Assembly (NCBI GenBank): GCA_002350105.1
Contig: DEDT01000055.1
Coordinates: forward strand, 1-26,629
DNA length: 26,629 bases
DNA from: Selenomonadaceae bacterium UBA2897
Lineage (GTDB): Bacteria > Bacillota > Negativicutes > Selenomonadales > Selenomonadaceae
Reading direction: 5' to 3'
A model generated the notes under the pieces. It was not told where the DNA came from, made no database searches, and saw nothing but the letters and a program-made list of their open reading frames with translations. Each line of letters begins with the position of its first letter. Position 1 is the first letter of the stretch. Position numbers and translations under genes: made by a program. Shown piece by piece: positions 14,891-22,504 of this stretch.

Positions 14891-14919
14891 ATAATATAAC
14901 GTCCAGCATTATACGTCAA
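14891..14919 (-). promoter_or_regulatory. higBA promoter
   Basis: On the minus strand TTGACG (14914-14919) and TATTAT (14891-14896) are separated by 17 bp. Confidence 0.6.
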
Positions 14920-14943
14920 GCATTATTTTATGTTATGCTTGAC
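14915..14943. promoter_or_regulatory. Inverted repeat overlapping the higBA -35, candidate HigA operator
   Basis: GTCAAGCAT (14915-14923) and ATGCTTGAC (14935-14943) form a perfect 9-bp inverted repeat with an 11-bp spacer. The left half covers the -35 hexamer, as expected for autorepression by HigA. Confidence 0.5.
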
Positions 14944-15086
14944 TCCCTGAACGCAAACTGCAGCAAGCTCTGCCCCCGGACGAGCAGCACCTGCTGCAAA
15001 ACTACCGCGCCCTCTCCGCTGCCGGCAAGGCACGTATCCAAAACCAGCTGGACTTCGAGTACCTGCAGGCGCACGAAAGTAATTGA
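14943..15086 (+). pseudogene. 3' remnant of an XRE/phage-repressor-like regulator
   Basis: Forty-seven codons read as a coherent, helical protein tail containing DEQHLLQNYRALSAAGKARI, then QNQLDFEYLQAHESN and a stop. This resembles the C-terminal end of XRE-family repressors (the E-x2-LL-x2-YR-x-L-x3-G-K-x3 pattern). There is no start codon, ribosome site or DNA-binding domain, and an in-frame stop lies immediately upstream at 14940-14942. The truncation point coincides with the edge of the higBA inverted repeat, so the module may have replaced the 5' part of the gene. Confidence 0.6.
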
Positions 15087-15106
15087 ATAACTGCATAAAA
15101 TTTTTC

Positions 15107-15136
15107 TTGACATATTTATGCACAAATGTATATAAT
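15107..15136 (+). promoter_or_regulatory. Strong promoter of the structured RNA
   Basis: TTGACA (15107-15112) and TATAAT (15131-15136), both perfect, are separated by 18 bp. The start point would be about 15143. Confidence 0.75.
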
Positions 15137-15142
15137 AAGAAT

Positions 15143-15294
15143 AAGCAAACATATGGTACGGACGGATGGCCCGCGCTATCCCTTCCAGTCAAGAGGGCGT
15201 TGCCCTTGGGGACAATAAATATACACTGGGGTTGACCTGGCCCGGGTCGTAGTACGAGCCGCCATCCAGGGAGGGCTTTTGGCCCTCCTTTTTG
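15143..15294 (+). ncRNA. Candidate structured small RNA preceding the BECR-nuclease gene
   Basis: A transcript of about 150 nt is bounded by a consensus promoter and an intrinsic terminator and has no ORF. GGATGGC (15164-15170) pairs with GCCATCC (15261-15267) to close the structure. CCAG-TCAA (15185-15192) pairs with TTGA-C-CTGG (15232-15240) around one bulged C. GGGC (15195-15198) pairs with GCCC (15202-15205), and CGT/ACG forms a small hairpin near 15248-15256. The loop between is AT-rich (about 15212-15224). It is more GC-rich than the following ORF. No tandem repeats are visible. It does not match a riboswitch I know. Confidence 0.6.
15270..15294 (+). terminator. Intrinsic terminator between the structured RNA and the nuclease gene
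   Basis: GGAGGGC (15270-15276) and GCCCTCC (15282-15288) pair perfectly and are followed by T5. The nuclease ATG is only 21 bp downstream, so some read-through must supply its mRNA. Confidence 0.9.
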
Positions 15295-15314
15295 TTGCAA
15301 AAAAGAGGCCTATC

Positions 15315-15887
15315 ATGCTTTCTCTGCAAGAAATACAGGACCATTATGCAAATAATCTGGAAAACAAAATTTTTCGCTATATCTTACAAGGTGGTCAAAT
15401 TATAGACTTGCGTTTTTACCAGCAATCTTTTTGCCACTTGCTCGGTATACAGCATATCATGCACCAAAACAGAGATTATATCGGACTAAGGGGCTATCAA
15501 AAAATACAACGTGGCGAGCTAACGCTGTCATCTCTTCGGAAACGTGACGCCAAACAATACCGGCAAATGTCTCGTCGCATACAAGGGCTTACCAAAATCT
15601 GTGAAATGTTACTACGTGGCAAGATGTATCGATTTTATCTCATGCGTCAGCCTCATACAAAGGTCAACGCCGACTTTGTCCTCTACTGGCGCGATGAAGT
15701 AGATCTGTATCATAACCTTTTCATGGCTAAAGAAAAATCCCTTTTCTCCAAACGACAGATGGATCATGCATACTCTGCCATTTCCTATATCGTGATGACG
15801 GAAAAGGACGATCACGATATGTATATTGAGCGACAGGAGTTCAAGCGTATTATCAACTTTGAAATTTTACCTGTTGCAAGCAAATAA
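15315..15887 (+). CDS. Predicted BECR-fold (PBECR4-like) nuclease
   Basis: The 190-residue protein resembles phage-associated Barnase-EndoU-ColicinE5/D-RelE-like (PBECR4) nucleases. The key evidence is the strand DLRFYQQSF followed by CHLLGIQHI (residues 31-48), then a K/R-rich helical part (RKRDAKQYRQMSRRIQG) and a C-terminal HAYSAISYIVMTEKDD stretch. Such enzymes are predicted RNases in toxin and phage-conflict systems. ATG 15315 has AGAGG upstream; a GTG- or TTG-initiated longer form would run into the terminator. AT-rich codon use contrasts with the GC-rich genes around it, which suggests horizontal acquisition. The promoter-RNA-terminator-toxin order resembles type III toxin-antitoxin loci, but the fold assignment is from memory and no active site can be proven. 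Confidence 0.6.
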   Translation: MLSLQEIQDHYANNLENKIFRYILQGGQIIDLRFYQQSFCHLLGIQHIMHQNRDYIGLRGYQKIQRGELTLSSLRKRDAKQYRQMSRRIQGLTKICEMLLRGKMYRFYLMRQPHTKVNADFVLYWRDEVDLYHNLFMAKEKSLFSKRQMDHAYSAISYIVMTEKDDHDMYIERQEFKRIINFEILPVASK

Positions 15888-15924
15888 GCCAAAATATCTA
15901 ACTGTTATCTCTCCCTGCATGCTG

Positions 15925-15962
15925 AAAGCGGAACCTTATTCAATTGAATGGGTTCCGCTTTT
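15925..15962 (+). terminator. Terminator of the BECR-nuclease gene
   Basis: AAAGCGGAACC (15925-15935) pairs with GGTTCCGCTTT (from 15951), and the palindrome TTCAATTGAA lies inside the loop. It is followed by TT/TATG. It also lies just beyond the modC stop codon. Confidence 0.8.
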
Positions 15963-15987
15963 ATGCTTTATGACTATAAAAATCAGT

Positions 15988-17127
<1,140 letters not shown>

Positions 17128-17128
17128 C

Positions 17129-17806
17129 TCACATCACCCCCTGACGCACGCCATGATTCATGCGGGCCGTCCACCAGTTCATGAGGCCGACGAAGAAGAA
17201 CGAGAACGCAACGATGACAATCGCCCACTGACCCGCGAGATCGTAGTCATTCGCCTGCACCGCCGCGTAGATGGCCGTGCTCATCGTCTGCGTGACACCC
17301 GGAATATTGCCTGCAAACATAATCGTCGCACCGAACTCCCCCAACGCCCGCGTAAAGGCGAGCACCAGCCCCGCGAGAATCCCCGCGCGCGTGTTCGGGA
17401 TGAGAATATGCCAGAAAATCCGCCAATCCGAAACGCCGAGCGTGCGCGCCGCCGCGATCATGTCGGGATTCAGCTGCTCAAAAGCGCCGCGCGCCGTGCG
17501 ATACATGAGCGGCAGCGACACCACCACCGCCGCAATCACCGCCGCGGGCCAGCTGAACACGATCGTCACATCGAACGTCTGCAGCAGGAACTGCCCGATC
17601 GTACTGCGGCGCCCGAAAGCGAGCAGCAGGAAATAGCCGAGCACCGTCGGCGGCAATACAAGCGGCAGCGTGATAATCGCATCCGCCACCCCCTGCCCCC
17701 TCCGCATCCGCGCCACCAGCAAAGCGAGCCCAATCCCCACAAAAAATGTGATGATAGTCGCCGTGAGGGCGGTCTTTAACGATATCAGCAGTGGGGAAAT
17801 ATCCAT
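17129..17806 (-). CDS. modB: Molybdate ABC transporter permease
   Basis: The 225-residue protein has five to six membrane segments and the ModB signatures: PLVLPPTVLGYFLLL (47-61) and the EAA-type loop ARTLGVSDWRIFWHILIPNTRAGILAG (about 123-149), followed by ALGEFGATIMFAGNIPG. It forms the membrane channel for molybdate or tungstate. The ATG at 17806 has a weakly spaced GGGAG upstream. It is separated from modA by about 510 bp holding foldback copy 4 and a second long inverted repeat, an unusual interruption for a mod operon. An independent promoter for modBC was not obvious. Confidence 0.95.
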   Translation of the reverse strand: MDISPLLISLKTALTATIITFFVGIGLALLVARMRRGQGVADAIITLPLVLPPTVLGYFLLLAFGRRSTIGQFLLQTFDVTIVFSWPAAVIAAVVVSLPLMYRTARGAFEQLNPDMIAAARTLGVSDWRIFWHILIPNTRAGILAGLVLAFTRALGEFGATIMFAGNIPGVTQTMSTAIYAAVQANDYDLAGQWAIVIVAFSFFFVGLMNWWTARMNHGVRQGVM

Positions 17807-17841
17807 CCTTTACTCATCTCCCATCACTATAGGTGAGTCCC

Positions 17842-18040
17842 GGCCGAGGGCGCGATATGGCAACGCTTCGCTGAGAAAATTTGCTACAGTAAAAATTTTC
17901 CCTAAGAATTAATCCTTAAAAAAGACTTAAACGCGCTTCGCTTAAACGAAAGTCATTTTTAGAGGGTTCTAGTAGGGAAAATTTTTCCTGCTTCACGCAA
18001 ATTTCCAACGCTTCGCTTTTGTCATATCGCGCCCTCGGCC
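17842..18040. repeat. Foldback element copy 4 (199 bp)
   Basis: The outer arms 17842-17859 and 18023-18040 pair perfectly over 18 nt, with a sequence unrelated to the arms of copies 1 and 3. The core is in the same orientation as copy 1 (CAACGCTTCGCTGAG, AAGAATTAATCCT). The inner stem differs: AAAAAAGACTT pairs with AAGTCATTTTT, where copy 1 has GTAGTT/AACTAC. It lies between modB and modA. Confidence 0.85.
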
Positions 18041-18103
18041 TATCAATACTGTAGTGGCCTTAGGCTGACCCAGCGCGAAAAACGGCCACCAAAGTAAGCG
18101 CGA

Positions 18104-18281
18104 GGAAGGGGTGCCTTTTCCGTAGCGGAACACTGCAACCGGCGCAGCCGGCGGCCCTCCAGAATCTGTTGGACAACACCACCCTGAATCATCGGCCCGC
18201 GCTTCAGCCGGGCCATAGTCCAATGATGTTGAGCTATCGGCGGAGGGTCGTTTGTGGAGCGGAGGAAAAGGCACCCCTGCC
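18104..18281. repeat. Second long inverted repeat between modB and modA
   Basis: Arms 18104-18121 and 18264-18281 match 17 of 18 bases in inverted orientation (GGGGTGCCTTTTCC core). A central GGCCCG/CGGGCC hairpin lies at about 18199-18219. The 178-bp interior has no supported gene. Its core sequence is unlike the foldback family, but GGCAGGGGTGCC also occurs beside copy 2 at about 9470. It lies 37 bp after the modA stop. Confidence 0.65.
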
Positions 18282-18318
18282 CCAAGCGACGCATCGTCAC
18301 GAACCCAAAGAGTGCCCC

Positions 18319-19146
18319 TTATTTCGCCATCGTGAACCCGTACTTCTCGAACAGGGCTTTCGACGTGTCGTTCAGCAGGAACTGCTCGAAATCCTTCGCG
18401 AGGTCCAGCTGCTTGGAATCCTTGAGGACGGAGACTGGATAGATGATGGGCTTGTGGCTGTCCGCCGGCGCCTTGGCCACGACCTTGACGCCATCGGTGA
18501 TCGCCGCATCCGTCGCGTAGACGAGGCCGGCATCTGCCTCACCCTGCTCAATCCAGGAAAGCACCTGACGCACATCGGTGCCGTAGACCGCCTTGGCCTT
18601 CATCGCATCGAGGTTCTTCATATAGGTGAAGATCTGCTCAGAATACTGGCCGACCGGCACGCCCTTCGGCTCGCCGAGCGCGAGTTTCTGCACCTTATCC
18701 GTGTTCAGATCCTCGAAGCTCTTGATATCCTTTTTGCTGTCCTTCGGCACGATGAGCACCACATCGTTGATGAGGAGATCCTGACGCGTACCATCCGCGA
18801 GCAGGCCGGCTTTCTCGAGAGCATTCATCTGCTTCTGCGCCGCGGAAACGAACAGGTCGGACTGGCCGCCATTCTCGATAGCCTGCTGCAGGGCGCCGGA
18901 GCTGCCGAAGTTGAACTCGACCTTGACATCCGGATGCTGCTGCTCGTATTCCTTCGCGATGTCCTGCATGACGTTCGTAAGGCTGGCCGCCGCCGAGACG
19001 TGGAGGACCTTCTGACTGCCACCCGAGGAGGACGACGAAGAAGAACTGCTGGTGCTGGCAGATTGGCCGCCGCAGCCGGTGACCAGGAACGCCGCACTCA
19101 CCATGAGTGCCAGAGCCGTCGTGAGTTTCTTGGAGATTGTAAACAT
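18319..19146 (-). CDS. modA: Molybdate ABC transporter substrate-binding lipoprotein
   Basis: The 275-residue protein has a lipoprotein signal peptide with lipobox LVTGC (Cys25), followed by a Ser/Gly-rich tether (residues 27-44), anchoring it at the outer face of the cytoplasmic membrane. The mature domain begins LHVSAAASLTNVMQDIAKEYE and contains FGSSGALQQAIENGGQSDLFVSA, the ModA anion-binding signature, then GVPVGQYSEQ and a GEADAGLVYATDA block. It captures molybdate for ModBC. GAGAGG precedes ATG 19146. It reads in the same direction as modB but is separated from it by repeats. Confidence 0.95.
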   Translation of the reverse strand: MFTISKKLTTALALMVSAAFLVTGCGGQSASTSSSSSSSSSGGSQKVLHVSAAASLTNVMQDIAKEYEQQHPDVKVEFNFGSSGALQQAIENGGQSDLFVSAAQKQMNALEKAGLLADGTRQDLLINDVVLIVPKDSKKDIKSFEDLNTDKVQKLALGEPKGVPVGQYSEQIFTYMKNLDAMKAKAVYGTDVRQVLSWIEQGEADAGLVYATDAAITDGVKVVAKAPADSHKPIIYPVSVLKDSKQLDLAKDFEQFLLNDTSKALFEKYGFTMAK

Positions 19147-19167
19147 AAATACCTCTCTTTCGAATAG

Positions 19168-19205
19168 AAAAAGGCCATCTGCCTGCTGATGCAGGCTTTA
19201 TTTTT
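19168..19205. terminator. Hairpin between the MOSC-Mog gene and modA, possible terminator
   Basis: GCCTGC (19181-19186) and GCAGGC (19191-19196) form a stem with a TGAT loop. It has TTTATTTTT after it on the plus strand and, 8 nt further on the minus strand, a T5 run after GGCC. It could end the Moco operon or act in the modA leader. Confidence 0.4.
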
Positions 19206-19252
19206 ACAGCACCGCGGAAAGCGCCACTGCAAAATCCAGCATAAAAGGAAAA

Positions 19253-20188
19253 TCAGGAGCGTGCGCACTCCCCGTCGTCGCCGCGCAGGATCTTGATGCC
19301 ATGGGCGAGCTCGGGCAGGACGAAGCCGAGACATTCCTGCACGGCCTTCGGACTGCCGGGGAGGTTGACGATGAGGGTGCGGCGCGTGATGCCCGCCACA
19401 GCGCGGCTGAGCATGGCGCGGTGCGTGACCTGCATCGAGAGGGCGCGCATGGCCTCCGGGATGCCTGGGGCGAGGCGCTCGCAGACTTCGCGCGTGGCCT
19501 CGGGCGTCACATCGCGCACGGAGAAGCCCGTACCGCCCGTCGTGACGATGAGGCCGATGCCGAGGTCGGCGTATGCGCACATCTTGGCCGCGATGGCGTC
19601 CTTTTCGTCGGGCAGGATGCAGGTATCGACGACCTTGTAGCCCGCCTTTTCCAGCATCTCTGCCGCCACCGGCGTACTCTTGTCCTCGCGCTCGCCGCGG
19701 CTGCCCTTGTCGCTGGCCGTGATAATGGCCGCGTCAAAGGGGATGGGCTCTTCCATGAGCTCCAGCGTCATGCCCGGTTTCAGCGTGCCGCCGTGCAGCA
19801 CGCGCGCGAAGATGCCCTCGCGCGGCATGATGCAGTCACCGACCATGGAGCGAATCGCGCAGCTCTTGTGGCAGGTCTTGCCAATCTGCGTGATCTCCAG
19901 CACCACGTCGCCCGCGCGCAGGCGCGTGCCGATGGGCAGCTCGCGGAAATGGAAGCCGTCCGCCACGATGTTCTCGCCGAAGGAACCGAATTTCACGTCT
20001 ACGCCCTTCTTGCGGAAGTCGATGATCTCCTGCTCGCCCAGCAGGCTGATCTGGCGATGCCAGTGACCCGCATGGGCATCGCCGCGGATGCCGTACTCCG
20101 TGACGAAGAATGCCTCCTCCACGGGCTGCTTCAGCGTGCCCTTTTTCTCGCTCGTGCACAGCGCCTTAATCGTGCCTTTCGTATTCAT
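19253..20188 (-). CDS. MOSC domain - MogA/MoaB domain fusion protein
   Basis: The 311-residue protein joins two Moco modules. Residues about 1-145 are a MOSC domain with EYGIRGDAHAGHWHRQISLL, GSFGENI and the conserved Cys in GKTCHKSCAI. Residues about 150-311 are a Mog/MoaB-type molybdopterin adenylyltransferase with VTTGGTGFSVRDVTPEAT and NLPGSPKAVQECL. The Mog half activates molybdopterin with AMP for MoeA; the MOSC half is a sulfur-carrier-like domain used in Moco sulfuration or delivery. AGGAGG precedes ATG 20188, so the 20-codon longer frame is rejected. It is the last gene of the Moco run, 92 bp after moaA. Confidence 0.92.
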   Translation of the reverse strand: MNTKGTIKALCTSEKKGTLKQPVEEAFFVTEYGIRGDAHAGHWHRQISLLGEQEIIDFRKKGVDVKFGSFGENIVADGFHFRELPIGTRLRAGDVVLEITQIGKTCHKSCAIRSMVGDCIMPREGIFARVLHGGTLKPGMTLELMEEPIPFDAAIITASDKGSRGEREDKSTPVAAEMLEKAGYKVVDTCILPDEKDAIAAKMCAYADLGIGLIVTTGGTGFSVRDVTPEATREVCERLAPGIPEAMRALSMQVTHRAMLSRAVAGITRRTLIVNLPGSPKAVQECLGFVLPELAHGIKILRGDDGECARS

Positions 20189-20280
20189 AAATCTCCTCCT
20201 GCCCCACAGGGCTATATCCAATGTATAGAAACAGCACTGCCACCTCATACATTCTGATGAACGAACGCCATACCCCGCGC

Positions 20281-21276
20281 TCAGCCGCCGACCTGGTACA
20301 TGGCGCGCCGGTCGCGGCTTGCGTCGTGGGCTTCCTTGAAATGATGCTCGACGGGCTTGTGCCAGATGCTCTGGCGCAGCGCGAGGCGCAGGTTCTCATC
20401 GCTGATGCCGCCGCGCAGGAGTTCCCTGAGGTCGAGGCCATCCTTCGCGTTGAGGCAAAGCTTCAGGAACCCCTCAGCCGTGAGGCGCACGCGGTTGCAA
20501 CTGGCGCAGAACTTATGCTCCAGTGCGTCGATGAAGCCGATCTCCCCGGCAAAGCCCGGCAGACGGTAGCAGACGGCCGGGCCGTTCACCGCGCCCGCCT
20601 GTGCCTGCACGGGCAGCATGGGGCCGAGACGAAAATGCTCCTCGAGCATCTGCCGCACCTTTGCCGTGGGGATGCCCCTGAGCCCCGCCGTACGCGCACA
20701 GCCGATGGGCATGAGCTCGATATAGCGCACCTGAATGGGATCGCGCTGCGCAAAGTCCGCGAGGCGGCAAATGTCCGGCTCGTTGACGCCCGCCAGGGGC
20801 ACGCAGTTGATCTTGATGCGGCGGATCCCCGCCTCCCGCGCGGCCTGCAGGCCAGCGAGCGCATCGTCGAGACTGCCGATCCGCGTGAGACGATGGAACA
20901 CCGCAGGATCCAGCGTGTCGAGACTGAGGTTGATGCCATCGAGCCCCGCCTCACGAAGTGGCTGAGCCAGCGCGGCGAGCTGGACGCCATTGGTCGTCAG
21001 CACGACCTGCTCGATGCCGTCGATGGCCTTGAGCTCACGCACGAGCCCGACGATGCCGCGCCGCACGAGGGGCTCGCCACCCGTGAGGCGGATCTTGCGC
21101 ACGCCGAGGCTCGCGAGGGCCCGCGCCACGCGCACAACTTCGTCAAAGGTCAGAATATCCTCATGGCGCAGTTTCTCAATGCCCGCCGCCGGCATGCAAT
21201 ACTGGCAGCGCAGGTTGCAGCGGTCGGTCAGCGAGATGCGCACGTACTCAATCTTGCGTTTCTGCCCGTCCAGCAT
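20281..21276 (-). CDS. moaA: GTP 3',8-cyclase MoaA (radical SAM)
   Basis: The 331-residue enzyme catalyses the first step of molybdopterin synthesis, rearranging GTP with S-adenosylmethionine. The radical-SAM cluster motif is C20-x3-C24-x2-C27 in DRCNLRCQYC. The GGEP segment is at 66-69. The second cluster ligands are C257, C260 and C274 (CASCNRVRLTAEGFLKLC). The C-terminal Gly-Gly needed for activity is present (residues 330-331). AAGGAG precedes ATG 21276 and overlaps the moeA stop codon region (11-bp gap). MoaC, MoaD and MoaE are not in the window. Confidence 0.97.
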   Translation of the reverse strand: MLDGQKRKIEYVRISLTDRCNLRCQYCMPAAGIEKLRHEDILTFDEVVRVARALASLGVRKIRLTGGEPLVRRGIVGLVRELKAIDGIEQVVLTTNGVQLAALAQPLREAGLDGINLSLDTLDPAVFHRLTRIGSLDDALAGLQAAREAGIRRIKINCVPLAGVNEPDICRLADFAQRDPIQVRYIELMPIGCARTAGLRGIPTAKVRQMLEEHFRLGPMLPVQAQAGAVNGPAVCYRLPGFAGEIGFIDALEHKFCASCNRVRLTAEGFLKLCLNAKDGLDLRELLRGGISDENLRLALRQSIWHKPVEHHFKEAHDASRDRRAMYQVGG

Positions 21277-21287
21277 AATATCACTCC

Positions 21288-22493
21288 TTAGAACAACATC
21301 ACTGCCTCGGCCCGTGCCCCTACTGGCAGTGGGCCGGTGCCCGCGGGGATGTCGAGGAAGGCGTTGCAGCCGACGACCGAGGCGAGGCTGCCCGACGCGT
21401 GCTGCGCGGGGATATGGGCCTGCCCGTCCGCCGTCACACGGGCGCGGATGAAGCGGCGGCCGCGACTCGCCTTGGGGAAGTTGTTGGCGAGCGTCACCTT
21501 GCGCCGCGGCATGGCGAGATCCGTGCGCCCGGCCAGCTGTGCCATCGCGGGACGCGCGAGCAGCTCGAAGGTCGCATAGCTCGCGAAGGGATTGCCCGAG
21601 AGCGCAATCCCGAGCGTCCTGCCCATGGTATAGGCGATGGCGGGGCCACCCGGCTTCATGCAGACGCGCCAGAACAGCCGCTCACCGACCTCCTTCACCA
21701 CACCATGCATAATATCCTTCTTGCCCACAGAGACACCGCCCGTCGTGAGGAAAAGGTCGACCTTGTCGCGGTAGCTGCCCACGACCTCGGCCGCCGCCTC
21801 CACGTTATCCGGCAGGATGCCGAGGAGCTGCGGCTGGAACCCCATCTCCCGCAGGCGTCCCGCGAGGATGTAGAGATTGCTGTTGTAGATCTTGCCGGGA
21901 CGCAGCTGCTCGCCGGGTGCCAGCAGTTCGTCACCCGTACTCGCCAGCGCGATGCTGAGCGGGCGATAGACCTTCACCTTGGCATAGCCCATGCTCGCGA
22001 TGACGCCGAGGTGCGCCGCCGTGAGTTGGTCGCCCTTTTTCGCGATGACCGTGCCCTTCGGCACATCCTCGCCCGCAAAGCAATAATTCTCATGCGCGTG
22101 CATCTCCGTCGGCACCATCAGCTGGTCGCCCTCGACCTGCACGCACTCCTGCCGCACGACGCAGTCGCAGCCCGGCGGAATCGCGCCGCCCGTCATGATG
22201 CGGATGGCCGAGCCCGCAGGCACCGCTTTGCCGTAGAAAGCCCCCGCACACTCCTCACCGATGATCGTGAGCCGCGCAGGCGCTTCCTCCGTTGCGCCCT
22301 GCGTAGCCGCAGCGGCGAACGTATAGCCATCGAGCGGCGAACGGTCAAAGGGCGGATTATCGAAAGCCGCCGTCACGTCCTCCGCCAGCACGCGCCCCAG
22401 CGCATCGAGAAGTGGCAGCTCCTCCGTCTCCGTAATGCGCAGCGCGTGAGCGAGGATGACCTCCACGGCCTTCTCCAGAGTTAAATCTTGCAT
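21288..22493 (-). CDS. moeA: Molybdopterin molybdenumtransferase MoeA
   Basis: The 401-residue protein inserts molybdate into adenylylated molybdopterin. The family order is visible: an N-terminal helix with the EEVILAHALRI-like start, DNPPFDRSPLDGYTFAA (about 45-61), IRIMTGGAIPPGCDCVVRQE, then the Mo-binding domain with STGDELLAPGEQLRPGKIYNSN, FLTTGGVSVGKKDIM and KPGGPAIAYTMGRTLGIALSGNP, and the C-terminal beta domain. ATG 22493 has GGAG upstream and begins 11 bp after the stop of the preceding MoeA-like gene; the 57-codon longer frame overlaps that gene and is rejected. Confidence 0.95.
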   Translation of the reverse strand: MQDLTLEKAVEVILAHALRITETEELPLLDALGRVLAEDVTAAFDNPPFDRSPLDGYTFAAAATQGATEEAPARLTIIGEECAGAFYGKAVPAGSAIRIMTGGAIPPGCDCVVRQECVQVEGDQLMVPTEMHAHENYCFAGEDVPKGTVIAKKGDQLTAAHLGVIASMGYAKVKVYRPLSIALASTGDELLAPGEQLRPGKIYNSNLYILAGRLREMGFQPQLLGILPDNVEAAAEVVGSYRDKVDLFLTTGGVSVGKKDIMHGVVKEVGERLFWRVCMKPGGPAIAYTMGRTLGIALSGNPFASYATFELLARPAMAQLAGRTDLAMPRRKVTLANNFPKASRGRRFIRARVTADGQAHIPAQHASGSLASVVGCNAFLDIPAGTGPLPVGARAEAVMLF

Positions 22494-22504
22494 GTATATT
22501 CTCC

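Noticed and set aside
15164..15267. Possible tRNA or tRNA-like molecule (7-bp closing stem GGATGGC/GCCATCC)
   Set aside because: The length is about 104 nt, no TTC-containing T-arm or anticodon arm can be drawn, and it is followed by an intrinsic terminator. It is better described as a separate structured RNA.
15143..15268. Tandem repeats typical of type III antitoxin RNAs
   Set aside because: I searched for 30-45-nt repeats in the RNA and saw none. The type III idea therefore rests on gene order only.
20221..21291. Plus-strand open frame opposite moaA, and similar ones opposite moeA and the iron-sulfur subunit gene
   Set aside because: The minus-strand products have complete catalytic motifs; the plus-strand translations have none.
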